DNA of 64,000 nt, taken from Paractinoplanes ferrugineus (GTDB lineage: Bacteria > Actinomycetota > Actinomycetes > Mycobacteriales > Micromonosporaceae). Every line of letters starts with the position of its first letter. The stretch's first letter is position 1. Below are positions 51,298 to 59,608 of the stretch, piece by piece. Location: NCBI RefSeq assembly GCF_016862195.1, contig NZ_BOMM01000071.1, positions 1-64,000 on the forward strand. The letters run 5' to 3'. The notes under the pieces were generated by a model. It was not told the origin of the DNA. It made no database searches and saw nothing but the letters and a program-made list of their open reading frames with translations. The position numbers and the translations under genes were made by a program.

Positions 51298-51318
51298 ACC
51301 GGCGAAGGCGGCGTCAGG
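51247..51318 (+). repeat. 24-base tandem repeat spanning the TetR stop codon
   Basis: Three copies of CAGACCAGCGAA-GCCGGCA-type units (51247-51270, 51271-51294, 51295-51318). In the third, the first codon CAG has become TAG, the stop of the TetR gene. The array reaches the convergent DUF2332 stop. Confidence 0.75.
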
Positions 51319-52249
51319 CGAACCAGTGCAGGCCCTGGCCGTGCGGGTGCGCCCACGCCAGCGGGCGCCCGTCCAGCGCGAGAACGTTGAAGAGCGTCTC
51401 GTCGGGCGGGTCCGGGAGACCATCGAACGCGACGGTGGCCGGGCCTTCGACGGAGATCCAGTGGCCCGGCAGATCGCGTACGCAATCGGAAAAAGCACTC
51501 AGCCGGTCGGAAGGCACCTGATAGAGCACCGAGGTGTGGAAAACGACGAGTGTGGCGTCCGCGGGCGCCTGCGCGGCCAGCGCCGGCAGGTCCTCGGCCA
51601 GGTCGCCTCGGTGCAGCGCGGGCGGCGCCGAGGCGGCGATCCGGGCCGCCGCCCGCAGGCGGTCGCGCCGGTGGTGATGTTCGGGCCAGATGAGCGATTC
51701 CAGCCAGCGCGCGTCGTCCGGGTCGGTGATGTCGAGCGGGTTGAGATCGAGTCCGGCCCGCCACCCGACCCGCGGCAGCGTCGTCGGCGGCGGCGCGCCG
51801 GTCAGCTCGCAGTCCAGCACCACGGTGCTCTCCCCGAGATCAAAACTTCCATATCGGTACGCGTACCGGTCGGGGTAGAGGTTGAGGCCGGCCGACGCGC
51901 CGATCTCCAGCAGCGCCAGTGGCTGGGGCAGCGCGGCGAGCACCGGCAACAACAGCGCACACCGGCCCACCTCGTTGGTCTGGGTCGCCCGGGTGCGCAT
52001 CTCGGGCTCGATCCGCGGCCAGTTCGAACGCACGAAGTCGAGGAACGGCGGCGCCGACGTGACCGGGCCGCCGAGGTAGGTGACCACCGCGTACAGCAGA
52101 TTGGGTTGGCGTTTGGCCGGCGGCAGCGAGTCGAGCAGGGTGAGCACACCCGGGTCGCGGGCGACGGCGACGGACAGTTCGGCATAGGCCGGGGAGCTGC
52201 GGTGTGCCTCCCGGGCGGCGAACTCCGCGTAGCTCCGGGCGGTCGACAT
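51314..52249 (-). CDS. DUF2332 family protein
   Basis: A 311-residue protein with the DUF2332 pattern: RSYAEFAAREAHRSSPAYAELSVAVA, RQPNLLYAVVTYL, TNEVGRCALLLPVLA and LLEIGASAGLNLYPDRYAY. The last resembles a methyltransferase glycine loop, and the fold may be Rossmann-like, but function is unknown. ATG 52249 is chosen because GGAGG lies 5 bases upstream and family members start at this point; ATG 52273 is an alternative. Confidence 0.85.
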   Translation of the reverse strand: MSTARSYAEFAAREAHRSSPAYAELSVAVARDPGVLTLLDSLPPAKRQPNLLYAVVTYLGGPVTSAPPFLDFVRSNWPRIEPEMRTRATQTNEVGRCALLLPVLAALPQPLALLEIGASAGLNLYPDRYAYRYGSFDLGESTVVLDCELTGAPPPTTLPRVGWRAGLDLNPLDITDPDDARWLESLIWPEHHHRRDRLRAAARIAASAPPALHRGDLAEDLPALAAQAPADATLVVFHTSVLYQVPSDRLSAFSDCVRDLPGHWISVEGPATVAFDGLPDPPDETLFNVLALDGRPLAWAHPHGQGLHWFA

Positions 52250-52497
52250 CGCTGCCTCCGTGAGATCGGACATCCGGCTCCTGAAGTGCACGAACTACCA
52301 CAGTTTGCACTCTTAACTATTCAGCGACACGTTAAAGGACTTGTTACCGGCACCTCGGCCCGGCGATGGTTTTCCGGTCGAGCCGGCCACCGGGCGAGCT
52401 GACTGCCACGGCGGTTGTTAGGTACGGGGGACCGTCAGGGCCGGGGCACGCGCGGCGGCGGCTCGGCCTTGCCGAGGGCGGCGAGTAAAATCCTGCT

Positions 52498-53484
52498 GTG
52501 TTGCGCATTTTCTTCACGTCGGAGGACATCGGCCGCGTCCGGATCGCCGCTGCGCCCGATCCGATGTGGGAGACGGTGTTCAGCGTCTTCCGCCTCCAGC
52601 GGCCCGGCCCGGCGCCGATCTATGGTCGGTGGCGTGAGCACGCGGTGCGCGCCAGCCGGCGGGCCGACCTCGATCTGCTGGTCCCGCTGATCCGGGGGCG
52701 CTACTACCCCGATTTCCTCACCCCCGCCGAGGGCCGGAGCGGCCTGTCCGACGGCCTCGAGGCGCTGCTGCGCACCCCGAAGGCCCGGCTCAAGCAGGAC
52801 ATGATCGAGCTCAGCCGGCTCGGCGAGCCGACCCCGTCGTGGATGCGCGAGCTCGCCGAGGGTGACGTGCCGATGCTCGAGCGGCTGGCCGGCGCGATGC
52901 ACTCGCACTACCGCGCCGTGGTCGAGCCGTTCTGGGCCGAGGCGCAGGCGCACGTCGAAGCCGACCGGTCGCGGCGGGCGCGGGCGCTGCTCGACGACGG
53001 TTACGAGGGCCTGCTCGCCGGCTTCAAGCCGATGATGCGGTGGAACTCGCCGGTGCTCGAGGTGGAGACCCCGTTCGACCAGACCCTGTCGCTCGACGGG
53101 CGCGGGCTGTGGCTCGTCCCGTCGTACTTCTCGTGGGGCCAGCCCGACGTGCTCCGGGACCCCTCGCTGCCGCCGGTGCTCGTCTATCCGGTGCCGCGCG
53201 ACCCCGAGCTCGTCGCCGACCGGAAGATGACGGCGAGCGCCGTGGCCGCGCTCATCGGGCCGACCCGCTCGTCGGTGCTCGAGTCGATCGGTGACGGCAG
53301 CACCACCTCCGAGCTGGCCCGCCGGGTCGGGGTCAGCGCCGCCTCGGTCAGCCAGCACACGGCGGTGCTGCGTGCGGCCCGGCTGATTCACACCAGCCGG
53401 GTCGGCAAGGCGGTGCTGCACACCATCACCCCGCTCGGCGCGGCGCTGCTGGGCGACCACAAGGGCCGGCTCAGAGACGGCTAG
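52498..53484 (+). CDS. ArsR-type winged-helix regulator with N-terminal domain
   Basis: A 328-residue protein. The C-terminal part (about 240-320) is an ArsR-like winged helix: SSVLESIGDGSTTSELARRVGVSAASVSQHTAVLRAARLIHTSRVGKAVLHTITPLG. The longer N-terminal part, with MLRIFFTSEDIGRVRIAAAPDPMWE, is shared by a family of actinobacterial regulators and has no metal-binding Cys motif. The start is GTG 52498. Its end overlaps the convergent Tat-exported protein gene by 14 bases. Target unknown. Confidence 0.8.
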   Translation: MLRIFFTSEDIGRVRIAAAPDPMWETVFSVFRLQRPGPAPIYGRWREHAVRASRRADLDLLVPLIRGRYYPDFLTPAEGRSGLSDGLEALLRTPKARLKQDMIELSRLGEPTPSWMRELAEGDVPMLERLAGAMHSHYRAVVEPFWAEAQAHVEADRSRRARALLDDGYEGLLAGFKPMMRWNSPVLEVETPFDQTLSLDGRGLWLVPSYFSWGQPDVLRDPSLPPVLVYPVPRDPELVADRKMTASAVAALIGPTRSSVLESIGDGSTTSELARRVGVSAASVSQHTAVLRAARLIHTSRVGKAVLHTITPLGAALLGDHKGRLRDG

Positions 53485-54046
53485 CCGCGCCGGCCGTGCG
53501 GGCCCGGGTGAGTCGCGCGGCGACCTCCGCCAGGGCTTCGCTCTCCGGACCGACGGCGAGGTGGAAGTGGCCGACCTTGGCCGGTTTCAGGTCGCCGCCC
53601 CAAGCCACCGTGCCGGCCAGGTCCTCGAGGATGTCGCGGACGATCGCCTCCTGGTGCGGCCACAGCTGCTCACTGCCACCGAGCGGATAGGCGTGCGGGT
53701 GCAGGGCGATGGCCGTACCGGAAAGATAGGCCGTCTCGAAGTTGGCGCCGACGATCGTCTCGTGGGTGAAGGCGGCGACGCCGCCACCCTCGCCGGTGTC
53801 GAGCGGGGCGATCTCGTAGTGCCAACGGCGGGCCACATGCAGGAGTACGGCGGCGACCGCGCCCGTGCGCACCGTGACCGTGGCGGTCGAGCCCTCGATC
53901 CGATGCTCGGCGACCGTGGCCGGGTCGATCCGCCAGCCGTTGAACGTGGTGCGCCCGGCGGCGTCCGCGGTGGTCACCGGACCCAGGACGGCGGCACCGG
54001 TCGCGGCGGCCGCGGCGGCACCGAAGAGAGTACGTCGGGTAACCAA
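53471..54046 (-). CDS. Tat-exported M15-like protein with altered metal site
   Basis: A 191-residue protein with a twin-arginine signal (TRRTLFGAAAAAATG). The mature part follows the VanY/M15C pattern: SGTAIALHPHAYPLGG, WGGDL and GHFHLAV. The canonical HxSGTAID zinc ligands are replaced by Tyr107 and Ala114, while the last His (160) remains, so the classical peptidase site is incomplete. The TTG start at 54046 follows AAGGGA and lies two bases after the DUF1906 gene stop, so the two are translated together. Function unknown; a binding or altered-metal role is possible. Confidence 0.6.
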   Translation of the reverse strand: MVTRRTLFGAAAAAATGAAVLGPVTTADAAGRTTFNGWRIDPATVAEHRIEGSTATVTVRTGAVAAVLLHVARRWHYEIAPLDTGEGGGVAAFTHETIVGANFETAYLSGTAIALHPHAYPLGGSEQLWPHQEAIVRDILEDLAGTVAWGGDLKPAKVGHFHLAVGPESEALAEVAARLTRARTAGAASRL

Positions 54047-54048
54047 GA

Positions 54049-55593
54049 TCAGATCCCTTCGTCGAGACTGGACACACCGGGATCGCCGTCGGCGCGCCAC
54101 ACATCGTGGTCGAGACCCCAGCCCGGCTGGAGCTCGTACTCGCGGATCTGGTCGAACGCCCAGTTCTCCGGCATGCGCACGCCCAGGTTCCCGGAGTATT
54201 GCCAGGACATCGCCGCGACCAGGGACCACTTCGCACCGACCTCGCGGGAGATGCGGGTGCAGACGTTACGGGCGCCGTAGACGCCGAACGTGTAGCGGTT
54301 GCCGGCCGCGGCCAGCGCCGCCTGCACCCCCTGGAAGTACGGCTTGACGTTGCTGTCCACATCGGCGTCGAGGGCGTCGTAGTCGACCGCGAAGTAGATG
54401 CACGTGCCGGCCGGGAGTTTGTGCTCGACCGCCTTGTTGTGGGCGACGGCGCCCTGGTCGTACCCCTTGTCGTAGGTGAAGTTGGCGAGGACGGTGCCGT
54501 TGTACTGGAAGATCGGGAACAGCCGGAGCCCGGCGTTCAGGATCGTCTGCGGCTCGCCCGGCTTGAGCGCCTTGCCCAGGTAATAGGGGTCGGTCGGCGG
54601 CAGGTGCTCGTCGAGATAACGCCCGACGATGCGGTAACCGGCCGCGTAGAGGGCCTGGCCGCGCTCCGCGGTGATCTCGGCGATGCCGTCGCAGGCCGCG
54701 CCCGGCCGGGTCGAGTCGCCCGTCGAGATGAGCAGTTCGGCCCAGGTGGCGAAGTCGTTGGTGGCGGTCTGCGGGATCTGGGTGAACTGCTGGAAGGCCC
54801 GCAGCCAGGCCAGGTGGCTCGGGGTCGGGTCGCCGGTCTCGATGTCGATCGGCTGGTAGGCGACACCGGGCGGCACCGGGGAGTTGAGGTAGCAGGCCGA
54901 CCGGAACAGGTAGCGCAGATCGGACGGCAGCGGCGAGACCGAGCCCTTGGTCTTCAGGCCGGCCTGGGTGCCCGGTCCGAAGTAGCCGTTGATCGAGTTG
55001 ATGTCGACGCCGATCTCGTACTGCACCGCCATGATCAGGGCGTTCTGCAGGTCACGGGACGGGACGCCGTCGCACGGGGCCAGGCTCATCGCCGGGATGC
55101 CCAGCCCCACCGTGTAGCGCGAGTTGAGTCGCTGCTGCAGCTTCTGGACGGTCAGATCGCCGCTGCCGCCCAGGCGGAACTGGTCCATCCGCATCAGTGC
55201 CTTGCAGATGTGCGGCCAGCCCTGGTTGCCGTAGGCGATGCCGGCGTCGGTGAACAGCTGCGCCAGCGACGACTGCGACTGGGTGCTCCACACGCCGAGG
55301 TCGGTCGACGCCCAGTAACCCTTGCACCACAGGCCGGCGTTGTAGACGCGGATCAGGTTGGTGTTGGTCTCGGCCAGCGGCAGCAGGTTGCGCTTCTTGA
55401 CCGCGGTGAACGTGCCGGGCCCGAAATTCTGCACGGTCGGCCGGATGCCCAGCTCGTACTGCAGGGCCTGGGTCAGCGACAGCACGGTCGCCCAACCCGT
55501 CAGCCCGTCCTCCGGGCAGCGAATATAGCCGGGTGCGGCCTGGTAGGTGGCGTTAACCCACTGCTGTACGGCCAGAACATTGATGTCGGTCAT
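54049..55593 (-). CDS. DUF1906 (glycoside-hydrolase-like) protein with peptidoglycan-binding-like repeats
   Basis: A 514-residue protein without a classical signal peptide. The N-terminal two thirds hold repeated segments of the form ALQYELGIRP-NFGPGTFTAVKK and AVQYEIGVDI-GYFGPGTQAGLK, resembling PG_binding_1 modules. The C-terminal domain (about 320-514) is DUF1906/Rv2525c-like: GIAEITAERGQALYAAGYRIVGRYLDE, TCIYFAVDYDALD and FGVYGARNVC. ATG 55593 follows GGGGGAG. It is coupled to the Tat-exported M15-like gene. A murein-related role is inferred. Confidence 0.75.
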   Translation of the reverse strand: MTDINVLAVQQWVNATYQAAPGYIRCPEDGLTGWATVLSLTQALQYELGIRPTVQNFGPGTFTAVKKRNLLPLAETNTNLIRVYNAGLWCKGYWASTDLGVWSTQSQSSLAQLFTDAGIAYGNQGWPHICKALMRMDQFRLGGSGDLTVQKLQQRLNSRYTVGLGIPAMSLAPCDGVPSRDLQNALIMAVQYEIGVDINSINGYFGPGTQAGLKTKGSVSPLPSDLRYLFRSACYLNSPVPPGVAYQPIDIETGDPTPSHLAWLRAFQQFTQIPQTATNDFATWAELLISTGDSTRPGAACDGIAEITAERGQALYAAGYRIVGRYLDEHLPPTDPYYLGKALKPGEPQTILNAGLRLFPIFQYNGTVLANFTYDKGYDQGAVAHNKAVEHKLPAGTCIYFAVDYDALDADVDSNVKPYFQGVQAALAAAGNRYTFGVYGARNVCTRISREVGAKWSLVAAMSWQYSGNLGVRMPENWAFDQIREYELQPGWGLDHDVWRADGDPGVSSLDEGI

Positions 55594-55659
55594 CGCTCCC
55601 CCATGAGATCGATGTATAGCACCATTCGGTCGCCCGTGGGTCTTACCCTGAACCCCGTC

Positions 55660-56271
55660 ATGATGATCATCCGTCGCCGCGTCATTGTCGCGGCTGCCGC
55701 CGCGCTGCTTGCCGTCAGCTCCCCCTGGGCATGGACCTCGCTGTCCGCCCAAGGCCATGTGTACGCGGAAAGTGACGCCCCCGTCGCCGACGTGGCGATC
55801 GTGCTCGGCACCGAGGTCGTCGACGGTGCACCGTCCCCGCGGCTGGCCGGCCGGCTCGAGACCGCGGCCCTGCTCGTGTCCACCGGCCGGGCCCGCACGC
55901 TGCTGGTCTCCGGTGACGGCAACGGCGCCTCCGGCAACGAACCGGCGGCCATGACCGACTATCTGGTCTCCCTCGGGGTCCCGGCCGAGAAGATCGTGCC
56001 GGACCCGTACGGCCTGGACACGTACGACACGTGCATCCGCGCCCGGGATGTGTACGGCGTGCGACGGGCGCTCGTGGTCACCCAGTCGTACCACGTGCGG
56101 CGGGCCGTCACGCTGTGCCGCCACCTGGGCATCGACGCCGACGGCGTGGTCGCCCCGTGCCATTGCGGCTGGGTCCTCGCCACCAACAAGTGGATCCGCG
56201 ACTACCTCGCCAGCGGCAAGGCGGTGTGGGACGTGGTGCGCGACCGGCCCCCGGCAAATCGATCGAAGTAA
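55660..56271 (+). CDS. SanA/YdcF (DUF218) family membrane protein
   Basis: A 203-residue protein with an N-terminal transmembrane helix (about 5-25) and a DUF218 domain: DVAIVLGTEVVDGAPSPRLAGRLETA, LLVSGDGNG, EPAAMTDYLVSLGVP, VPDPYGLDTYDTCIRA and VTQSYHVRRAV. E. coli SanA is linked to vancomycin exclusion and envelope integrity; catalysis is not defined. ATG 55660 is chosen; ATG 55663 follows at once. Divergent from the DUF1906 gene. Confidence 0.85.
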   Translation: MMIIRRRVIVAAAAALLAVSSPWAWTSLSAQGHVYAESDAPVADVAIVLGTEVVDGAPSPRLAGRLETAALLVSTGRARTLLVSGDGNGASGNEPAAMTDYLVSLGVPAEKIVPDPYGLDTYDTCIRARDVYGVRRALVVTQSYHVRRAVTLCRHLGIDADGVVAPCHCGWVLATNKWIRDYLASGKAVWDVVRDRPPANRSK

Positions 56272-56315
56272 TCACAACAGTTGATGTTGATCAATGGCTT
56301 TGCCAGTCTGGCCGG

Positions 56316-59132
56316 GTGAAGACACACATCAGACGCACCCTCGCCGTCGCCGGCAGTGTGGTGCTGGCCGTCGGCATCACCCCCGCCGTGCCGGCCTTGG
56401 CGGCCCCGCACCGGGCAGCCCCCCAGCGGGCGGCCGCCCCGTCGGCGCCGGCCGACTACGACGCGCGGCGCGACCCGGCCGTCACCGGCGCCCTCGCCGC
56501 CAAGGCCGCCCGCCTGGTGGCCGAGCCGTCGCCCGCGCTCAGCGACCTCCGCACCGAACTCGGCGACCAGGGCATCGTCGACCTGGACCCGCTCACCAGC
56601 ACGCCCCGGCAGGTGGCCAAGCTCGACGGCTTCCTGACCGGCCCGTCGCGCAAGCCGGCCGTGCGGGTCGCCCAGGACTACCTCAAGGCCCACGCCGACC
56701 TGTTCGGGGTCGACCCGGCCACCCTCGAACCGCGCCGCGACTACGTCGACGTCGAGGGCACCCATCACCTCAGCTTCCTGCAGCGGGTCGGGGACGTGCC
56801 GGTGTTCGGCAACGGCATCCGGGCCGACGTCGCCCGCAACGGCGCGCTGATCCAGATGACCGGCTCACCCGTCCGGCAGATGCCGGCCGCCCTCGCCGGC
56901 GCCCGGCTCACCGGGAGCCAGGCGCTCGACACGGCCCGCCGCGACGCCCGCGAAACCCGTACCACCCCCAGCGACAAGGCCCACCTGGTCGCCTTCCCGA
57001 CCACGGCCGGGCTGCGGCTCGGCTACCAGACCCTGACCATGCAGACCGGCTACCTGCACGTCGTCGACGCACAGACCGGCCGCATCCTCTACCGGCAGAG
57101 TCTGACCGACCACGAGGCCGGCCCCGACGCGCTGGTCTGGGACAACTACCCGGGCGCGCCGGCCGGCGGCAAGCAGCGGCCGGTCTCGTTGCGCAAGTGG
57201 CTGTCGCCGACCGCGACCACCCTCACCGGCAACTCCTCGCACGTGTTCTCCGACGTCGACGACGACAACGTCGCCGGCGCCGGGGAAGAGGTCGGACCGA
57301 GCTCGCCCGGCCACTTCCGCTACCCGATGAAGGACTTCACCGCGCAGGCCGGCGGCCTCTGCTCGGCCCAGTACCGCTGCACGTGGGACCCGTTCGTGGC
57401 CTACTCGTGGCAGGACAACCGGGCCATGGCCGCCACCCAGCTGCTCTACTTCACCTCGGTGTTCCACGACCACCTGCAGGCGGCGCCGATCGGGTTCACC
57501 CGGGCGGCCGGCAACTTCGAGACCCGCGACGGCGACCAGGTCGAGGTCAACGATCTCGACGGGGCCGACACCGACAACGGCTTCCCGGACGGCAACCACG
57601 TCGACAACGCCAACATGGCCACCCCGCCCGACGGCACCCCGCCGACCATGCAGATGTACCTGCAGCCGGCCGCCAACGACCCGACCGACCCGTGGGTGGC
57701 GTCCGACACCGGCAACGAGGCGTCGTCGGTCTACCACGAATACACCCACGGCCTGTCCAACCGGCTCGTCGTGGACGCGGCCGGGGTGTCCACCCTCAAC
57801 GGCCCGCAGTCCGGGGCGATGGGCGAGGCCTGGAGCGACTGGTACGCCTACGACTACCTGCAGAGCAAGGGGCTGGAGAAGGACACCGCCAAGCCCGGCG
57901 AGCTGGTCGTCTTCGAGTACTCCACGGGCGGGGCCAACACGATCCGTACCGAGCCGCTCGACTGCCCGGTCGGTGCACCCGCGACGGTCTGCGCCGGCAC
58001 CGCGACGGCGGGACCCGGCGGTTACACGTACGGTGACTTAGGGAAGATCTCGCGCCGCGGCGCCGAAGTGCACGCCGACGGCGAGATCTGGGCCCAGACC
58101 CTGTGGGACCTGCGCACCGCGCTCGGCAGCCGGCTCAGCGAGTCGCTGGTCACCCGGGCCATGGAGCTCAGCCCGGCCGATCCGTCCTACCTGGACATGC
58201 GCAACTCGATCCTGATGGCCGACCTGGTGGTCGCGTCCGGCCGGCACCAGAAGGCGATCTGGAAGGTCTTCGCCAACCGCGGCATGGGCTTCTTCGCGGC
58301 CAGTGTCGACGGCTCCGACACCGCGCCGGCCGAGGACTTCTCGCTCCCGCCGGCGCCGCGCTCGCCGAAGAGCTCGGTCTCCGGCACCGTCACCAACGAC
58401 GGCACCGGCCAGCCGGCGGCCGGTGTGGCGGTCACTTTCGGCGGCCACAGCTCGGGCTTCGCCGGCTCCTACGCGGCGGTCACCGACGCCAACGGCCACT
58501 ACCAGATCAAGAACGTCTACGTCGGCACCTACCCGAAGGTCGCGGCCAGCGGCAACGGCTTCGAACGCCAGGTCAAGACGGTCACCGTCGGCAAGGCACC
58601 GGCCACCGTCGACTGGACCGTCCGGCGCGACTGGGCGGCCTCTCGGGGCGGTGCCCAGCTGACCGACTTCAACGGCGACGACTACAGCGACTACGGTTGC
58701 GGCCCCGCCCAGACGATCGACATGTCCCAGGGCACCGGGTGGAGTTCGGACGCGGTGCTGACCGGCGGAACCGCGATCGACCCCCGGTTCGTCACCATCC
58801 AGCTGCCGACCGCGGTCGACGTGACGTCGATCGCGGTGAACCCGACGGGCAACTGCGGCGACGACCCGAGCTCGTCGGCCGGCGACTACCGGGTCGAGAC
58901 GTCCACCGACGGCACCACCTGGACGACCGCGGCCACCGGCCACTTCGGCCCGGCCGACCGCGACCGGATGAACGCCGTCCCGCTGACCGCCGGCACCGCC
59001 GCCGTGCGGTTCGTGCGCTACACGATGCTCGGCACCCAGGTGGCCGACGAGGGCGGCACCTGCCCGAGCCAGCTCTCCGGCTGCGGCTTCGTCGACACCG
59101 TCGAGGTCGGCGTCTACGGCGGAACCGCCTGA
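56316..59132 (+). CDS. Secreted M36-family (fungalysin) metallopeptidase
   Basis: A 938-residue secreted preproenzyme. Order: a signal peptide ending near ALAAP, an FTP-type propeptide (about 60-260), an M36 catalytic domain with HEYTH at 474-478 and Glu504 in GEAWSDW, a carboxypeptidase-regulatory-like domain (SSVSGTVTNDGTGQPAAGVAV, about 690-770) and a C-terminal discoidin-like beta-sandwich (about 785-938). It digests protein outside the cell. GTG 56316 is preceded by a TTGATCAA palindrome but no clear ribosome site. A strong terminator follows. Confidence 0.9.
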   Translation: MKTHIRRTLAVAGSVVLAVGITPAVPALAAPHRAAPQRAAAPSAPADYDARRDPAVTGALAAKAARLVAEPSPALSDLRTELGDQGIVDLDPLTSTPRQVAKLDGFLTGPSRKPAVRVAQDYLKAHADLFGVDPATLEPRRDYVDVEGTHHLSFLQRVGDVPVFGNGIRADVARNGALIQMTGSPVRQMPAALAGARLTGSQALDTARRDARETRTTPSDKAHLVAFPTTAGLRLGYQTLTMQTGYLHVVDAQTGRILYRQSLTDHEAGPDALVWDNYPGAPAGGKQRPVSLRKWLSPTATTLTGNSSHVFSDVDDDNVAGAGEEVGPSSPGHFRYPMKDFTAQAGGLCSAQYRCTWDPFVAYSWQDNRAMAATQLLYFTSVFHDHLQAAPIGFTRAAGNFETRDGDQVEVNDLDGADTDNGFPDGNHVDNANMATPPDGTPPTMQMYLQPAANDPTDPWVASDTGNEASSVYHEYTHGLSNRLVVDAAGVSTLNGPQSGAMGEAWSDWYAYDYLQSKGLEKDTAKPGELVVFEYSTGGANTIRTEPLDCPVGAPATVCAGTATAGPGGYTYGDLGKISRRGAEVHADGEIWAQTLWDLRTALGSRLSESLVTRAMELSPADPSYLDMRNSILMADLVVASGRHQKAIWKVFANRGMGFFAASVDGSDTAPAEDFSLPPAPRSPKSSVSGTVTNDGTGQPAAGVAVTFGGHSSGFAGSYAAVTDANGHYQIKNVYVGTYPKVAASGNGFERQVKTVTVGKAPATVDWTVRRDWAASRGGAQLTDFNGDDYSDYGCGPAQTIDMSQGTGWSSDAVLTGGTAIDPRFVTIQLPTAVDVTSIAVNPTGNCGDDPSSSAGDYRVETSTDGTTWTTAATGHFGPADRDRMNAVPLTAGTAAVRFVRYTMLGTQVADEGGTCPSQLSGCGFVDTVEVGVYGGTA

Positions 59133-59138
59133 TCAGGG

Positions 59139-59176
59139 CGACGCGGATCAGCGCTTCGCGGCGCTGATCCGCGTCG
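59139..59176. terminator. Bidirectional terminator between M36 and the unknown two-gene unit
   Basis: Sixteen-base perfect arms (59139-59154 and 59161-59176) with loop TTCGCG fill the gap between two convergent genes. Confidence 0.85.
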
Positions 59177-59181
59177 TCGGG

Positions 59182-59577
59182 CTACAGGTTGTTGATCCGG
59201 GCCAGCAGCTCGGCCTCGGTCAGGTTCTCCAGGACCGCGTCCTGCTTGCGGCCCAGGACCGTCAGCAGCTTCTCCTTCTCCAGCTTCTTGGCCGCCGCCG
59301 CCTTCGCCGCCTGGTCCTCCGCCAGACGGATGGCGATGACGTGCTTGACGACCGCCAGCTTGGCCTCCAGGGTCGCCTTGGCCGGATTGGCCTCGGTGGC
59401 CACGAACGACTCGGTGTCGACGGTCTTGAGCTCGGCGTTGACGGCCTTGGCCACGTCGTCGAGGCTGAAGCCGGACTTGGCGGTCAGCGGAAGCTCCCAC
59501 AGCTGTTCGGTGGTCAGCAGTCCCTTGGTCGACGGGTACCGGAACTTCTCCCGGGTGGCCTTCTCGAAAATGGTCAC
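59182..59577 (-). CDS. Small Lys/Ala-rich protein of a phage-shared family, function unknown
   Basis: A 131-residue soluble protein, TIFEKATREKFRYPSTKGLL at the start, LWELPLTAKSGFSLDDVAKAVN in the middle and a Lys/Ala/Glu-rich helical C-terminus. I recall similar proteins, with an ExLWDLPL block, from phages and scattered bacteria, without known function; this is memory, not a search. It is richer in Lys and Ala than the neighbours. GTG 59577 has GGAAGG upstream. It follows the 668-residue protein gene by 31 bases. Confidence 0.65.
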   Translation of the reverse strand: MTIFEKATREKFRYPSTKGLLTTEQLWELPLTAKSGFSLDDVAKAVNAELKTVDTESFVATEANPAKATLEAKLAVVKHVIAIRLAEDQAAKAAAAKKLEKEKLLTVLGRKQDAVLENLTEAELLARINNL

Positions 59578-59608
59578 GGTCGCCTTCCTCGGTGGTCGGG
59601 GTGACGGA

